A stretch of 64,000 nucleotides of DNA, from the NCBI GenBank assembly GCA_017415995.1, contig JAFQDN010000032.1:1-64000 (forward strand), in the 5' to 3' direction. The stretch comes from Akkermansia sp. (lineage in GTDB: Bacteria > Verrucomicrobiota > Verrucomicrobiia > Verrucomicrobiales > Akkermansiaceae). Made by a program: the position numbers and the translations under genes. The notes under the pieces were generated by a model. That model ran no database searches, was not told the DNA's origin, and saw nothing but the letters and a program-made list of their open reading frames with translations. Of this stretch, positions 7,844 through 17,627 are shown one piece after another. Positions within the stretch are counted from its first letter, which is position 1. Every line of letters begins with the position of its first letter.

Positions 7844-8992
7844 ATGAAGCAGAGCGAAAGAGTACTGATAGTCGGAGCCGGGTTGGCCGGCAGCGTGGTG
7901 GCGCGTTGCCTGGCGGACGCGGGAGTGCCGAGTTTGGTGATAGACCGCCGAGAGCATATAGCCGGCATGTGCTACTCCTCCATTGACGAAGAAACCGGGG
8001 TGGAGGTGCACCGCTTCGGGCCGCACACCTTCCACACAAGCAATGAGCGGGTGTGGGAGTTTGTGCAGCGCTTTGATGAGTGGTACCCATGGGTGGCGCG
8101 CGCCATGTGCACGCATGCGCGCGGTGTATTCAGCTTGCCAATTAACCTGCATGCCATCAATCAGTTGTTCGGTAAACGAATGAGCCCGGCCGAGGCGCGG
8201 GCGTTTGTGGCCGACTTGCAGGACAAAAGCATTATGACCCCGCAAAATGCCGAGGAGCAGTTACTGCGTTTTGTGGGGCGGGATATTTATGAGACCTTTT
8301 TCCGGGATTATACAATAAAGCAATGGGGCGTAAGCCCGCGAGAGCTAGCCCCGGATATTGTGAAACGCATACCGGTACGGTTCAGCTACGATAATAACTA
8401 CTATTTTGATGCTCACCAGGGATACCCAAAGCACGGTTACACGGCGTGGGTGCAAAACATGCTGAAGCATGAGCTTATAGAGGTGCGGTTGAATACACCG
8501 TACAGCCGTGCCATGAATGAGGAGTTTGCGTACACCTTTTACAGTGGGCTGCTAGATGAGTATTTTGACTACGTTGCGGGGGAATTGACATACCGAACGG
8601 TGGATTTCCGCTACGAACGCGGCGTGGGGGATTTGCTGGGTTGCAGCTGGATGAATTATACGGACATGAGCGTGCCCTACACGCGCGCGCATGAGCACAA
8701 GTTTTTTGCACCGTGGAGCAAGCCGCAGCGCAGTGTGGTGTTGTATGAGTACAGCCGCGAGGCCGGGAGGGATGATGACCGTTTTTATCCCAAACGAATG
8801 CCGGAGGATATGAGCAAACTGGCTGCATACGTGGCAGCCGCAAAGGCAGAGCAGGGGGTAAGCTTTATCGGGCGCTTGGGCTGCTACCGTTATTTGGATA
8901 TGCACTTGGTGGTGGAGGCTTCCATGAAAATGGCAGAGCGATGGTTGGCCGGGGAACGAGGGGATTTGAGTTTTGCCGTCTCGCCGTTGTGA
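7844..8992 (+). CDS. glf: UDP-galactopyranose mutase
   Basis: This 382-residue flavoenzyme interconverts UDP-galactopyranose and UDP-galactofuranose, the donor for galactofuranose in surface glycans. The N-terminus has the FAD-binding Rossmann motif VLIVGAGLAGSVVAR. Family signatures follow: GPHTFHTSNERVWEFV (about residues 62-77), YTIKQWG, and the C-terminal FIGRLGCYRYLDMHLV. Length and order match bacterial Glf. It lies downstream of dnaN with a weak terminator between, and no other galactofuranose gene is adjacent. The only glycosyltransferase in the window is at 31 kb. Confidence 0.95.
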   Translation: MKQSERVLIVGAGLAGSVVARCLADAGVPSLVIDRREHIAGMCYSSIDEETGVEVHRFGPHTFHTSNERVWEFVQRFDEWYPWVARAMCTHARGVFSLPINLHAINQLFGKRMSPAEARAFVADLQDKSIMTPQNAEEQLLRFVGRDIYETFFRDYTIKQWGVSPRELAPDIVKRIPVRFSYDNNYYFDAHQGYPKHGYTAWVQNMLKHELIEVRLNTPYSRAMNEEFAYTFYSGLLDEYFDYVAGELTYRTVDFRYERGVGDLLGCSWMNYTDMSVPYTRAHEHKFFAPWSKPQRSVVLYEYSREAGRDDDRFYPKRMPEDMSKLAAYVAAAKAEQGVSFIGRLGCYRYLDMHLVVEASMKMAERWLAGERGDLSFAVSPL

Positions 8993-9000
8993 GAAAAGCG

Positions 9001-12000
9001 TTACAACTGGGTGGCATCCTCTTTATCACGGGCGGATTTGCCGCCTACGGATTTGAGCAATTCCACGCATGAGGTATGGCCTGCTTTGGCTGCGTGATCC
9101 AGCGGTGTGAGCCCGCGAGAGTCCGTACGGTTTACATCCGTGGTAATTTGCATGAGTTGGCGGAGCATTTCCCTATGGCCGGAGGCCGCTGCATGGTGTT
9201 GAATGGTCATGCCGGAGTGGTCAGTCACGGAGGTGTTGATGCCGGCTTTGATGAGCAGCGCCATCAGCTGAATGTTGCCTGTAATGGCGGACATGTGGAT
9301 GGCATAGCGCCCGGAGTCATCGCGCGCATGGATGTCGAGCTTGCCGGTTTCCAGCATCATGACAACGGCATCGGCATTGCCGAGCTCGATAGCGGCGTGA
9401 AGTAGTGGCGTGGTGTTGATTTTTGCATTCACATTGGCACCACGTTCCAAGAGGATGCGCATGAGGTCATTATTCTTGACGAAAATGGCCCAGTAGAGCA
9501 GCGGGCGCTCGCGGTCGTCCACCGCGTTGGCTGATACGCCGGACTCTAAAAGGATGAGCAGGCATTCCTCTTTTTCATGCTTGATGGCAGCCGTGGCGGC
9601 GGTGTCTGACTTGGTGGATAGCTCTGCCTTTGCGCCGGCAGCCAGCAAGGCTCGCAAATTATCACTGCTCCCTGCTGCGGCTGCAAGTATAAGCGGCGTG
9701 GTGTCCGTATCAGAAATACGGTTGGGGTCCGCGCCTGCTTCCAGCAGTTTTTTGACGCAGGTAACGTAGCGTGTTTCAGCGGCTTTGTGCAGTGCAGTCA
9801 GTCCGTTTTTATCCGCATGGTTAACATTTGCCCCGGCCTCCAGCAAGAGGCTGAGGGTGCCGTGCTCACCCGCAACGGCAACGGTGTGCAGTGCCTCGGA
9901 GTAGTCTGCGGGCTTGAAGCCCTTTTTGAGGAGATTTTCCGCGATGGCGAGCTTTCTGGCAGCTGCATCATGCTTAGCGGCTGAGGCTAGGTTGAGGGGC
10001 GTTTTACCGTGGTTGTCGGTGCGTGTAAAATCCGCTCCGTGGCGCAGCAGAAGCGCTACGCACTCAGCTTGGCCGGCGCCGGCTGCTGCGTGCAGCGGGG
10101 TATTTTTGTTTTCCGCTGTGCTGTCTGCTGAAACCCCGTTTCTGAGCAAGAGCTCCACGCAGGCACTGTGCCCGCCGCCTGCCGCTGCAATAAGGGCATG
10201 GGCCCCGGTATTGCCGCTCAGGAGGAGGGAAGAGTCCGCCTCAATAATCAGTTGTAATTGCTCCACGTTGCCGGATTGAGCTGCGTGCAGCAAGACAGTG
10301 GCATCCACCGTGTTGATTCCCTGCTGAGCGAGGAGGTGTAGCGCTATGGCTTGCAGACTGTTACGGCGCACGCCTTTGCGGGCTGCGGCTAGGGGCGTTT
10401 CTCCTGTGGCATCAGTGGCCAGCGGGTTTGCTCCTGCCTGCAAGAGTGCTTCCGTGCCGGTTCGGGAATCCTCCTTCACGGCTGCATGCAGGGGAGTGAG
10501 CCCGCGCTCACAGCCCTCAGCAAAGTTCGGGTCCATGCCGGTCCCGATGAGTGCGGCAATGCAATCCGCATGCCCGCCGGCAGCTGCCGTGTGCAGAGCC
10601 GTGAGGTTTTGGGAACTGAGGAGTGCGGGATTAGCGCCGTTTTGCACAAGTACCAGCAAACAATCGCTATTGCCTTGTTGCGCTGCCAAGTGCAGGGGGG
10701 TGAATCCGCGGGCGTCGCGCCCGTTGGGGTTGGCTCCGGCCTGTAACAAGAGGGTGACGCAGGTTGCATGCCCTTTTTCCGTTGCTTTGAAAAGGGCTGT
10801 GTGGTTGTCGGCGGTCTCGCAAATGTCCGGGTCTGCTCCGGCTTCCAGAAGCAAGCTAACCCCCTCTTCAAGCCCGGCTGAGGCGGCAGCGATGAGTGCC
10901 GTGTGGCGGTTGGAAAGCGCATTGACTGCCGCCCCGTGGCGGAGCAATAAGCGCATGCAGTCCGTGTGTCCTTGTTCCGCCGCGTGGTAAAGCGGGGTGT
11001 AACCCGGGCTTGTTTGCTCATTGGCATCGGCCCCGGCTTGCAGCAGTGCCTCCACGCAGTCGGTGTGGCCTGCATCAATGGCTTTGATGAGGGCACTCAC
11101 GCCGTTTGCGCGGGCTTTTACCTGTGCTTTATTTGCCAAAAGCAAGCGTAAAACTTCAACATGACCGGCTGATGCAGCGTAGTGCAGTGGCAGGGTGCCG
11201 TCGTTGGCGGCGCGGTTGGTGTCGGCCCCGTGCTCTATGAGAGTACCCAAGCACTTGAGGGCGCCGTGTTCAATGGCAATGATGATGAGGGGAGCCCCGC
11301 TTTCTCGGTCCGTGCTGTTGGGGTCTGCTCCGTTTTGCAACAGGGCACTGAGCTCAGTTGCGTTGTCCTCTTTTATGGCTGCCACCATAAGGGAGGTCGA
11401 TGTTAAAGCCTCCGTTGGGAGTAGTTTGGAGGTTTTTCCGGTTGTGTTGATGGCAAGTGTGCCGGGGGATTCCGGTTTCGTTTTAGTTCCTTCCAACAGG
11501 GCGGAGCAAGCAGCATCTGCCGATGCTAAATCGTATATGGTTTTGCCCTCAATGGTGCGCATGCGCGGGTCTGCTCCGGCTTCCAGCAAAAGGCGTAAAC
11601 ACTCGCTGTGGCGTTCTTTTACGGCATAGAGCATGGGCGTATAACCATCGGCATCCGGGCGGTTCATTTCTGCCCCGAGCTCCAGTAATACTGCCACGCA
11701 GGCCGCCTGCCCACGCTTGGCTGCAACGTGCAGCGCAGATTGCCCTCCGGAGTTGGCGGCATCGATTGGGCATCCTTTTTCTGCCAGCAGCCGGCAAATA
11801 TCCGCAAATCCGCTTCCGGCAGCACTATGGAGGGCCGTGTTGAGGGCGTTGTCACGTGCGGCCGGGTCCGCCCCGGCCGTCAGCAAAAGGCGCACCGTAT
11901 CCGTATTGCCGACCTGTGCGCCGGTAAGGAGATTTTTCGCGTACTCTTCGGATGAAATGCCCTGTTTGCTCAGCTCGGCTTCCGCTCGGGCAATGGCCGG

Positions 12001-12105
12001 GTCCGGCGGGGGTGCATCCGTAGCATCTTTAACAAAGTAAAGCCAGTAAGCACAGCCCCCCAAGGCCAGTAACAGCACCGGGGGAATGAGCTTGCGGATT
12101 TTCAT
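9001..12105 (-). CDS. Very large ankyrin-repeat lipoprotein at the end of the dcw operon
   Basis: This 1034-residue protein begins MKIRKLIPPVLLLALGGC, a basic start plus a hydrophobic stretch ending in a lipobox (LGGC), so it is probably a lipid-anchored envelope protein. An uncleaved membrane anchor is the alternative. Residues from about 55 to the end are an almost unbroken array of about 28 ankyrin repeats (AECVALLLRHGADFT, TPLHAAVKEDS). The C-terminus is VGGKSARDKEDATQL. It starts 25 bases after the murG stop on the same strand without an obvious terminator between them, so it is likely transcribed with the cell-wall genes. A scaffold for the envelope or the divisome is plausible from position alone. 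No catalytic motif is visible. Confidence 0.85.
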   Translation of the reverse strand: MKIRKLIPPVLLLALGGCAYWLYFVKDATDAPPPDPAIARAEAELSKQGISSEEYAKNLLTGAQVGNTDTVRLLLTAGADPAARDNALNTALHSAAGSGFADICRLLAEKGCPIDAANSGGQSALHVAAKRGQAACVAVLLELGAEMNRPDADGYTPMLYAVKERHSECLRLLLEAGADPRMRTIEGKTIYDLASADAACSALLEGTKTKPESPGTLAINTTGKTSKLLPTEALTSTSLMVAAIKEDNATELSALLQNGADPNSTDRESGAPLIIIAIEHGALKCLGTLIEHGADTNRAANDGTLPLHYAASAGHVEVLRLLLANKAQVKARANGVSALIKAIDAGHTDCVEALLQAGADANEQTSPGYTPLYHAAEQGHTDCMRLLLRHGAAVNALSNRHTALIAAASAGLEEGVSLLLEAGADPDICETADNHTALFKATEKGHATCVTLLLQAGANPNGRDARGFTPLHLAAQQGNSDCLLVLVQNGANPALLSSQNLTALHTAAAGGHADCIAALIGTGMDPNFAEGCERGLTPLHAAVKEDSRTGTEALLQAGANPLATDATGETPLAAARKGVRRNSLQAIALHLLAQQGINTVDATVLLHAAQSGNVEQLQLIIEADSSLLLSGNTGAHALIAAAGGGHSACVELLLRNGVSADSTAENKNTPLHAAAGAGQAECVALLLRHGADFTRTDNHGKTPLNLASAAKHDAAARKLAIAENLLKKGFKPADYSEALHTVAVAGEHGTLSLLLEAGANVNHADKNGLTALHKAAETRYVTCVKKLLEAGADPNRISDTDTTPLILAAAAGSSDNLRALLAAGAKAELSTKSDTAATAAIKHEKEECLLILLESGVSANAVDDRERPLLYWAIFVKNNDLMRILLERGANVNAKINTTPLLHAAIELGNADAVVMMLETGKLDIHARDDSGRYAIHMSAITGNIQLMALLIKAGINTSVTDHSGMTIQHHAAASGHREMLRQLMQITTDVNRTDSRGLTPLDHAAKAGHTSCVELLKSVGGKSARDKEDATQL

Positions 12106-12130
12106 GACTCGCTGTATAACGGGTAGGGAC

Positions 12131-13210
12131 TTACGCCGTGATGGTTTCCGCTATGCACTGTGCGGCATCCGGGCGGGCTTGTGCCTTCATGGCATTTTCC
12201 ATGGCCGTGCGGGCATCCGGGTCCATGATGGTACCATGCACGAACTTGTGCACCACCTCATTGGTGAGCTCGGACTGTTGGCACATAACGGCCGCATGTT
12301 GCTCTGTGAATACCTTGGCGTTGTGCGTTTGGTGGTCATCTGCGGCGTAGGGGAAGGGCACCAGCAGACAGGCCTTGCCTATCATGGAAAGCTCTGTAAG
12401 TGTGGAGGCTCCGGCGCGGGCAATGACGCCATCTGCTGCTGCGTAGGCGGATGGCATGTCGGAGCAGAAGCCGATGACGCGGATGTTCTCCGCCCCGGCA
12501 GCCAACTCCTGCACGCGCTCGCAATCCTGTTTGCCGGCAATGACGTAGTAGTACACCTCAGGGTCGGCTTTGGCTGCCTCAATGAGCATAGAGTTAAGAT
12601 TCTTTGCGCCCTGAGAACCGCCTGTGACTAAGATGACGGTTTTATCCTGCGGGAGGCCGAGTTGCTGTCTTGCTTGTTCACGGGAGGGGAGGTGCGTGAG
12701 CTCCTCGCGCACCGGGGTTCCGGTGACTATGCAACGGCTTTTGCCGAAGAAGCGAGCAGCCTCTTTAAGCCCTAGCAGTACCGCCGTGCACCAACGAGCC
12801 GTCATTCGGTTGGATTTGCCGGGCATGGCATTGCTATCATGCACAAAGGTGCGCAAGCCCAGCTTGTGCCCGGCGCGCACCGGTGGCAGTGAGGTAAACC
12901 CACCCATGCCGATGACGACGTCCGCTTTCTCTTTGCGGATGATGCTTTTGCAGTTAAAATACGTGCGTACCAAGTTCCACAGGAAGCCCGGGGTACGCAG
13001 GGAAAGCAAGGGGGGCTTGGCAATTGCCTGCACGGTGTGAAACTCCAAATCTCCGTATTTTTTGGAAGCCTCAGCATCCACATCCTTGCGGGAGATGAGC
13101 AAAACGGGGCGGTGCCCCATGGCTTTGAGCTGTTGAGCCACGGCGATACCGGGGAAGAGGTGGCCACCGGTGCCACCGCATGCAATAATGATGTTGAGAG
13201 GGGTTGCCAT
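12131..13210 (-). CDS. murG: UDP-GlcNAc:lipid I N-acetylglucosaminyltransferase
   Basis: MurG (359 residues) adds GlcNAc to lipid I to make lipid II at the inner face of the cytoplasmic membrane. The start at 13210 gives MATPLNIIIACGGTGGHLFPG, with the glycine loop GGTGGH at residues 12-17. The C-terminal half has VTGGSQGAKNLN and RAGASTLTEL, the nucleotide-sugar binding part, and PYAADDHQTHNA. A longer frame to 13333 overlaps ftsW and has no family similarity. The start lies four bases after the ftsW stop, so the two are probably translationally coupled. Confidence 0.97.
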   Translation of the reverse strand: MATPLNIIIACGGTGGHLFPGIAVAQQLKAMGHRPVLLISRKDVDAEASKKYGDLEFHTVQAIAKPPLLSLRTPGFLWNLVRTYFNCKSIIRKEKADVVIGMGGFTSLPPVRAGHKLGLRTFVHDSNAMPGKSNRMTARWCTAVLLGLKEAARFFGKSRCIVTGTPVREELTHLPSREQARQQLGLPQDKTVILVTGGSQGAKNLNSMLIEAAKADPEVYYYVIAGKQDCERVQELAAGAENIRVIGFCSDMPSAYAAADGVIARAGASTLTELSMIGKACLLVPFPYAADDHQTHNAKVFTEQHAAVMCQQSELTNEVVHKFVHGTIMDPDARTAMENAMKAQARPDAAQCIAETITA

Positions 13211-13214
13211 AGCC

Positions 13215-14354
13215 TTATTTGTTGTCTTTGAGTCGTCTGATAGGCCAGTAGTTCTGGCGGATGAGGGGGGTGTGGCGCTGAACGCTGGTGAGAATGCCGA
13301 TAGCCAACATGGTGAACACCAAATTCGTGCCACCGTAGCTGATGAAGGGCAGGGGTAAGCCGGTGTTGGGCAGCATACATGTTACCACCATCATGTTAAG
13401 GGCTGCCGGCCAGAATATGGTGCTGACCAGCCCTACTGCCAATAATCTGCCGAATGTATCACGTATTTGCAGTGCCAGTACCGTGCCGGCCAGCGTCAGG
13501 AGCGTGAAGAGCAGCAGTACCCCGATGGAGCCGATGAATCCCCACTCCTCACCCACGATGGCGTAAATGAAATCCGTGTGAGCAAAGGGAAGACTGCCGT
13601 ACTTGTTGATGCTGTTGCCAAGCCCCACGCCGGTTATGCCTCCGTTTTCAAAGGAAAGTTGGGATATCCACTGCTGGCGTCCGGCTCCGCGAGCATGCGC
13701 CTCCGGGTTCAGCCAAGCAAAAATACGCTCCATGCGGTTGGCACTGCTGGTGGACATCTCGACCAAGGCCAGGAAGCCGGTTGCTGCCGTGAGCAGTAAC
13801 AGCCATATGCGAGCCCCTGCAACAAACATGACCGCAAAGCCGGATACGGCCAACGCCGCTGCCGTTCCCATGTCCTTTTCAAACAAAATCAGGGCCAACG
13901 GTATCGCAAATATAATCCCCGGCAGCATGAACCCCTTGGTGAAGGTGCCTGCTACCTCGCGGTGGGTGGTATACCAGTGTGCTAAGGTTATGATGAGTAC
14001 GCTCTTGGCTAACTCGCTTGGTTGGAAGGTGATGAATACTAAGTTAATCCAGCGCGATTCGCCGTTGAGGTTCATGCCGATTACCGGTAAATAACAGCAA
14101 ACCAGCAGTCCACAACACACCCAGTACATGAACTTTACCCAGTTGCGGTAATGGTGGTAATCTATGGAGCTGACACAGAGAGCGGCAGCCAAGCCCAAAC
14201 ACGCAAAAATGGATTGCTTGAGCAAAAAGTCCATCGGGTCCTCGCCCTCGCCCACGTGAGCACACAGCCCCGTGCTGGCTACCATCACGATGCCCAGTAT
14301 CAGCAGGGTGATGAAGCAAACCCAGATGCAGATGATGCTCAGTCGAGTCGACAT
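13215..14354 (-). CDS. ftsW: Lipid II polymerase of the SEDS family (FtsW)
   Basis: This 379-residue polytopic membrane protein has about ten membrane segments. It shows SEDS motifs: RWINLVFITFQPSELAKS, FEKDMGTAAAL, GVGLGNSINKYGSLPFAHTDFIYA and LPNTGLPLPFISYGGTN. FtsW polymerises lipid II into septal glycan together with the class B PBP encoded by ftsI in the same operon. Its position between the LysM gene and murG is the usual place for ftsW rather than rodA. The start ATG at 14354 is eight bases after the stop of the LysM gene. Confidence 0.96.
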   Translation of the reverse strand: MSTRLSIICIWVCFITLLILGIVMVASTGLCAHVGEGEDPMDFLLKQSIFACLGLAAALCVSSIDYHHYRNWVKFMYWVCCGLLVCCYLPVIGMNLNGESRWINLVFITFQPSELAKSVLIITLAHWYTTHREVAGTFTKGFMLPGIIFAIPLALILFEKDMGTAAALAVSGFAVMFVAGARIWLLLLTAATGFLALVEMSTSSANRMERIFAWLNPEAHARGAGRQQWISQLSFENGGITGVGLGNSINKYGSLPFAHTDFIYAIVGEEWGFIGSIGVLLLFTLLTLAGTVLALQIRDTFGRLLAVGLVSTIFWPAALNMMVVTCMLPNTGLPLPFISYGGTNLVFTMLAIGILTSVQRHTPLIRQNYWPIRRLKDNK

Positions 14355-14362
14355 GTGCCCGT

Positions 14363-15232
14363 TCAGCGTCTACGCTTGTTAGCTTGTTGCTTGGCGTATT
14401 CTTTAGCCTGCGGAGTAGCCGGTACGCGAATGGTAGCCCCGGCGCGGATGTTGTGATCCTTCATTCCGTTAAGCTTTTGAATGGCTGTCACATTGGTGCC
14501 GAAGCGTCTTGCGATTTTGCTGAGGCTATCTCCATTGTTGATGGTGTAGACAACGCCTTCACGCTCCAGACGTGCAGCCTCGCGGTCTGCCGTAATTCTC
14601 TTAGCCTCTTCAGAGTTTGCCTTTAAGGGGACGCGGATGTTGGTGCCGGCAACAATGCGGTTCGGGTCCGTAATCTCCGGGTTAATGGCAAGGATTGCCC
14701 GCACATTCGTGTTGTGCCTGGCTGCAAAGCGGGTGAGGGTTTCTCCACTGCCGATAACCTCCATCTTGTGAGGCGTGGCAGAGAAATCCGCAGGTTGTAC
14801 CGGGGTGGGGGTGGTGTCCGGCTCTACCTCCACTACCTCTACCTCTGTGGGAGCTTCCACAGCCACGGCATCCGCCGGCAGCGGTTGTGTGATGTGGCCG
14901 GGGTTTGCAGTGGGACCGGGTACCGGCTGAGGTACCGTGGTGGCGATGGGTTCTGCCGGGGGCGGGGAAGAAAGTGAGGAATCGGCAACGGCGGAGTTGC
15001 TTGCATCTATCTTACCGTGCAGGATAACACCACCGATGATGATAAGGTGTACCAAAAGCAACCCGACGATAAGGCGGATAATGGTGGTGCTGTTGCTGCG
15101 GTCTTCCACCAAGCCCACCTCACTGCGGTGGCGTTTGAGCGTGCGGTTGAAAAAGCTGAAGAGCCCGCCCCTTCTGCCCTTGTTGCGCGCGAGGTCCGAG
15201 TTGCGGTATGAAGATTGTGAATTCTTGCTCAT
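14363..15232 (-). CDS. Membrane-anchored protein with two LysM domains
   Basis: This 289-residue protein has a basic cytoplasmic N-terminus (about 1-50), one membrane helix (LIVGLLLVHLIIIGGVILHG, about residues 54-73) and a Pro/Thr/Val-rich linker. Two LysM domains follow, at about residues 158-207 (GSGETLTRFAARHNTN) and 228-275 (NNGDSLSKIARRFGTN), with a basic tail. LysM binds the GlcNAc-containing backbone of peptidoglycan, so the protein should tie the inner membrane to the wall. Its place between murD and ftsW, inside the dcw operon, suggests a division or wall-assembly role. No hydrolase domain is present. Confidence 0.9.
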   Translation of the reverse strand: MSKNSQSSYRNSDLARNKGRRGGLFSFFNRTLKRHRSEVGLVEDRSNSTTIIRLIVGLLLVHLIIIGGVILHGKIDASNSAVADSSLSSPPPAEPIATTVPQPVPGPTANPGHITQPLPADAVAVEAPTEVEVVEVEPDTTPTPVQPADFSATPHKMEVIGSGETLTRFAARHNTNVRAILAINPEITDPNRIVAGTNIRVPLKANSEEAKRITADREAARLEREGVVYTINNGDSLSKIARRFGTNVTAIQKLNGMKDHNIRAGATIRVPATPQAKEYAKQQANKRRR

Positions 15233-15254
15233 AATGTGGTGATGTTGGGAGGAA

Positions 15255-16565
15255 TCAGAGGTTCAGTGTGCGGAGTACGGCGTTACGGAAGCACTGACCG
15301 CGCTGCACGTAGCCGCTGAATTGATCAAAAGAGGATGTGCCGGGGGAGAAGAGGACAACATCTCCCCGCATGGCTTGTTGTGCAGCAGCTGCTACAGCTT
15401 GCTCTACGGTTTGCACTTTTACCGTCTTGCAAACCGCGCTGAATGTGTTTTCCAGCTGGTCGGCAATTTGTCCGAACACAATACAGCAGCGGGCTTTCTG
15501 CGCCAGCATGGGGTTAATGGCTGAGTAATCCAGCCCTTTGTCTTTGCCGCCTGCCAACAGGATGATGGGGCGCGTTTGAGAGCGCACGGCTGCCTCTGTG
15601 GAGTGCAGGTTGGTGCTCTTGGAGTCGTTAAGCCAGAGAATGCCATCCATTTCCGCTACGGTTTCGCAGCGGTGTCCGGGCGGGCTGAAGGTGCGGATGC
15701 CGTGTTCAATGACCTCATCACTGAGTCCCACGCTGCGGCATGCCAATATGGCAGCCATGGAGTTTTCCGCATTGTGAGCCTGTTCCATAGCCGTGCCACG
15801 CAGTCCCATGAGCGGACGCCCGGCTTCCATGATGTAATTTTGGCTGTAGTAAAGGCGCCCGGAGCCTACCACGGAGGAGAACTCCTGCACTTGGGGGCGA
15901 ATGGCGGGCATGTTTTCACCCACGCGGATGATGGCCTGCTGTTCCTCCGTCATGTTTTCAAAAATGCGCAACTTGGCGTTGAAGTAATCCTCCACCTTGG
16001 TGTAGCGATCCATGTGGTCGGGGGCAAAATTGAGCCAAATGGCTACCTCCGGGCGGAAGCTGTGGATGGTTTCCATCTGGAAGGATGATACCTCCAACAC
16101 GGCAAACTCCGGGGCATTCGGTTCCATGGCCAATTCACAGAACGGATAGCCGTAGTTTCCGCATGCTTTGGCGGTTTTGCCTGCTTGCAGCAGAATATGC
16201 TCGATGAGCGCGGTGGTGGTGGTTTTGCCGTTGGTGCCGGTGATGGCAATAATGCGCCCGGGGTAATAGTTGTAGGCTAACTCTATCTCGCCGATGATGG
16301 GAGCGCCTATGGCGGTGAAGGCCAAGGTCCAAGGAATATCCGCCTCTATGCCGGGGGAGAGCACGACCAGCTCTGCCGCGTAGTTGCGGGCATCGTCTTC
16401 CGTGGCGCCGGGAACAAACCTGAGTGAGCTGTCGGCACATGAGGCATGCGGGTCTGAGTCAAAGATGCACACGTCGCCGGCTCCCTTAGCAAGAGCCAGC
16501 CGTGCGGCGGATACGCCACTGCGTCCGCATCCGAGTACTGCTACTTTTTTACCGGTGAGATTCAT
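15255..16565 (-). CDS. murD: UDP-N-acetylmuramoyl-L-alanine:D-glutamate ligase
   Basis: MurD (436 residues) adds D-Glu to UDP-MurNAc-L-Ala in the cytoplasm. The start at 16565 gives MNLTGKKVAVLGCGRSG, the UDP-binding Rossmann fold. The ATP-binding GTNGKT is at residues 110-115. NFAPDHMDRY and LNDSKSTNLHSTEAA mark the central and C-terminal ligase domains. The longer frame to 16628 adds unrelated sequence and was not used. The gene lies between mraY and the LysM gene in the dcw operon. Confidence 0.97.
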   Translation of the reverse strand: MNLTGKKVAVLGCGRSGVSAARLALAKGAGDVCIFDSDPHASCADSSLRFVPGATEDDARNYAAELVVLSPGIEADIPWTLAFTAIGAPIIGEIELAYNYYPGRIIAITGTNGKTTTTALIEHILLQAGKTAKACGNYGYPFCELAMEPNAPEFAVLEVSSFQMETIHSFRPEVAIWLNFAPDHMDRYTKVEDYFNAKLRIFENMTEEQQAIIRVGENMPAIRPQVQEFSSVVGSGRLYYSQNYIMEAGRPLMGLRGTAMEQAHNAENSMAAILACRSVGLSDEVIEHGIRTFSPPGHRCETVAEMDGILWLNDSKSTNLHSTEAAVRSQTRPIILLAGGKDKGLDYSAINPMLAQKARCCIVFGQIADQLENTFSAVCKTVKVQTVEQAVAAAAQQAMRGDVVLFSPGTSSFDQFSGYVQRGQCFRNAVLRTLNL

Positions 16566-16599
16566 ATTCGTACGTGGCAGGAAATTATACTGTTTTTGC

Positions 16600-17625
16600 T
16601 CAGTAAATGCAAGTGAAAAAGAGGGCAAGTGTCAGCAGAGCCAAGAGGAGTGCGACAATCCAAAAACGTACACAGACCTGGGTTTCCGTAAGTCCGCATT
16701 TTTCAAAGTGATGGTGTATGGGAGCCATGCGGAAAAAACGGCGTCCTTCCCCGTATTTTTTGCGAGTATATTTGAACCAGAATACCTGAATCATGACGGA
16801 ACAAGCCTCCGCCACGAAAACACCGCCCAATACCACCAACAGCAAAGATGTGCCACTGCATACGGCTACGGTTCCCAGCAAGCCCCCCAGTGCCAGTGAG
16901 CCGGTATCACCCATGAATACTTTGGCCGGGTTGCAGTTAAACCACAGGAAGCCGGCGCAGGCGGCAGCCGTTGCCAGCATGACCGGGCTGAATACCGGCC
17001 CCAGAATCAGGGTGAACGCCAGCGTGCCAATAATCATGCACCCGGCAGCCAAGCCATCCAGTCCGTCCGTCAGGTTGACGGCATTGGACGTGCCGATGAT
17101 GACCAGCAGGGAGAGCGGGATATAGATGAGACCGATATCAAGCAGCCCGTAGAACGGGATGTAGAGGGCGCTGATGCCCGGTACGGCATAGTACAGGTAA
17201 ACGGAGGCAGCCGCTGCTGCAATGAATTGCAAGCCGATTTTGAACATGCCACTCACGCCGTCTGAACTTTTTTTGGTGATTTTTGCATAATCATCCAAGA
17301 AGCCGAGGAATGCCGTAATGCCGGTGACAAGGAGGATGCTGTGAATGCGCGGGTCTGTCAAGTCGGCGCACAGGAGGATGCTCAGCAGGATGAGGCTGAT
17401 AATCATGAGCCCGCCCATGGTGGGGGTGCCTACTTTGCCTTGGTGCTCCGGCGCCAGTACGCCTTTGCTTGCCTCGCGGATGGGCTGCCCGGCTTTCAAG
17501 GCGCGCAATATGGCAATGAGCCGAGGCCCGATGATGAGGGAGAGGACAAAAGGAATCAATACCGGAAGTACCAGTGTTACCACAAGTTCTAGTGCCGGGG
17601 AGTTTGTTTCTATCAGTCGGAGCAT
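16600..17625 (-). CDS. mraY: Phospho-N-acetylmuramoyl-pentapeptide transferase
   Basis: MraY (341 residues, about ten membrane helices) transfers phospho-MurNAc-pentapeptide to undecaprenyl phosphate to form lipid I. Signature motifs are GTPTMGGLMI, FLGFLDDYAKI (catalytic Asp pair), NLTDGLDGLAAG, KVFMGDTGSLALGG and the cytoplasmic loop MAPIHHHFEKCG. The start lies two bases after the murF stop. Length is typical, or slightly short compared with E. coli. Confidence 0.97.
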   Translation of the reverse strand: MLRLIETNSPALELVVTLVLPVLIPFVLSLIIGPRLIAILRALKAGQPIREASKGVLAPEHQGKVGTPTMGGLMIISLILLSILLCADLTDPRIHSILLVTGITAFLGFLDDYAKITKKSSDGVSGMFKIGLQFIAAAAASVYLYYAVPGISALYIPFYGLLDIGLIYIPLSLLVIIGTSNAVNLTDGLDGLAAGCMIIGTLAFTLILGPVFSPVMLATAAACAGFLWFNCNPAKVFMGDTGSLALGGLLGTVAVCSGTSLLLVVLGGVFVAEACSVMIQVFWFKYTRKKYGEGRRFFRMAPIHHHFEKCGLTETQVCVRFWIVALLLALLTLALFFTCIY

Positions 17626-17627
17626 AA

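Noticed and set aside
6875..8245. Open frame of 456 codons on the minus strand opposite dnaN and glf
   Set aside because: It spans two certain genes and the hairpin between them, and the translation is rich in His, Arg and Gln with no recognisable domain.
13211..13333. 41-codon N-terminal extension of murG
   Set aside because: It overlaps ftsW and shows no MurG similarity. The family starts at the chosen methionine.
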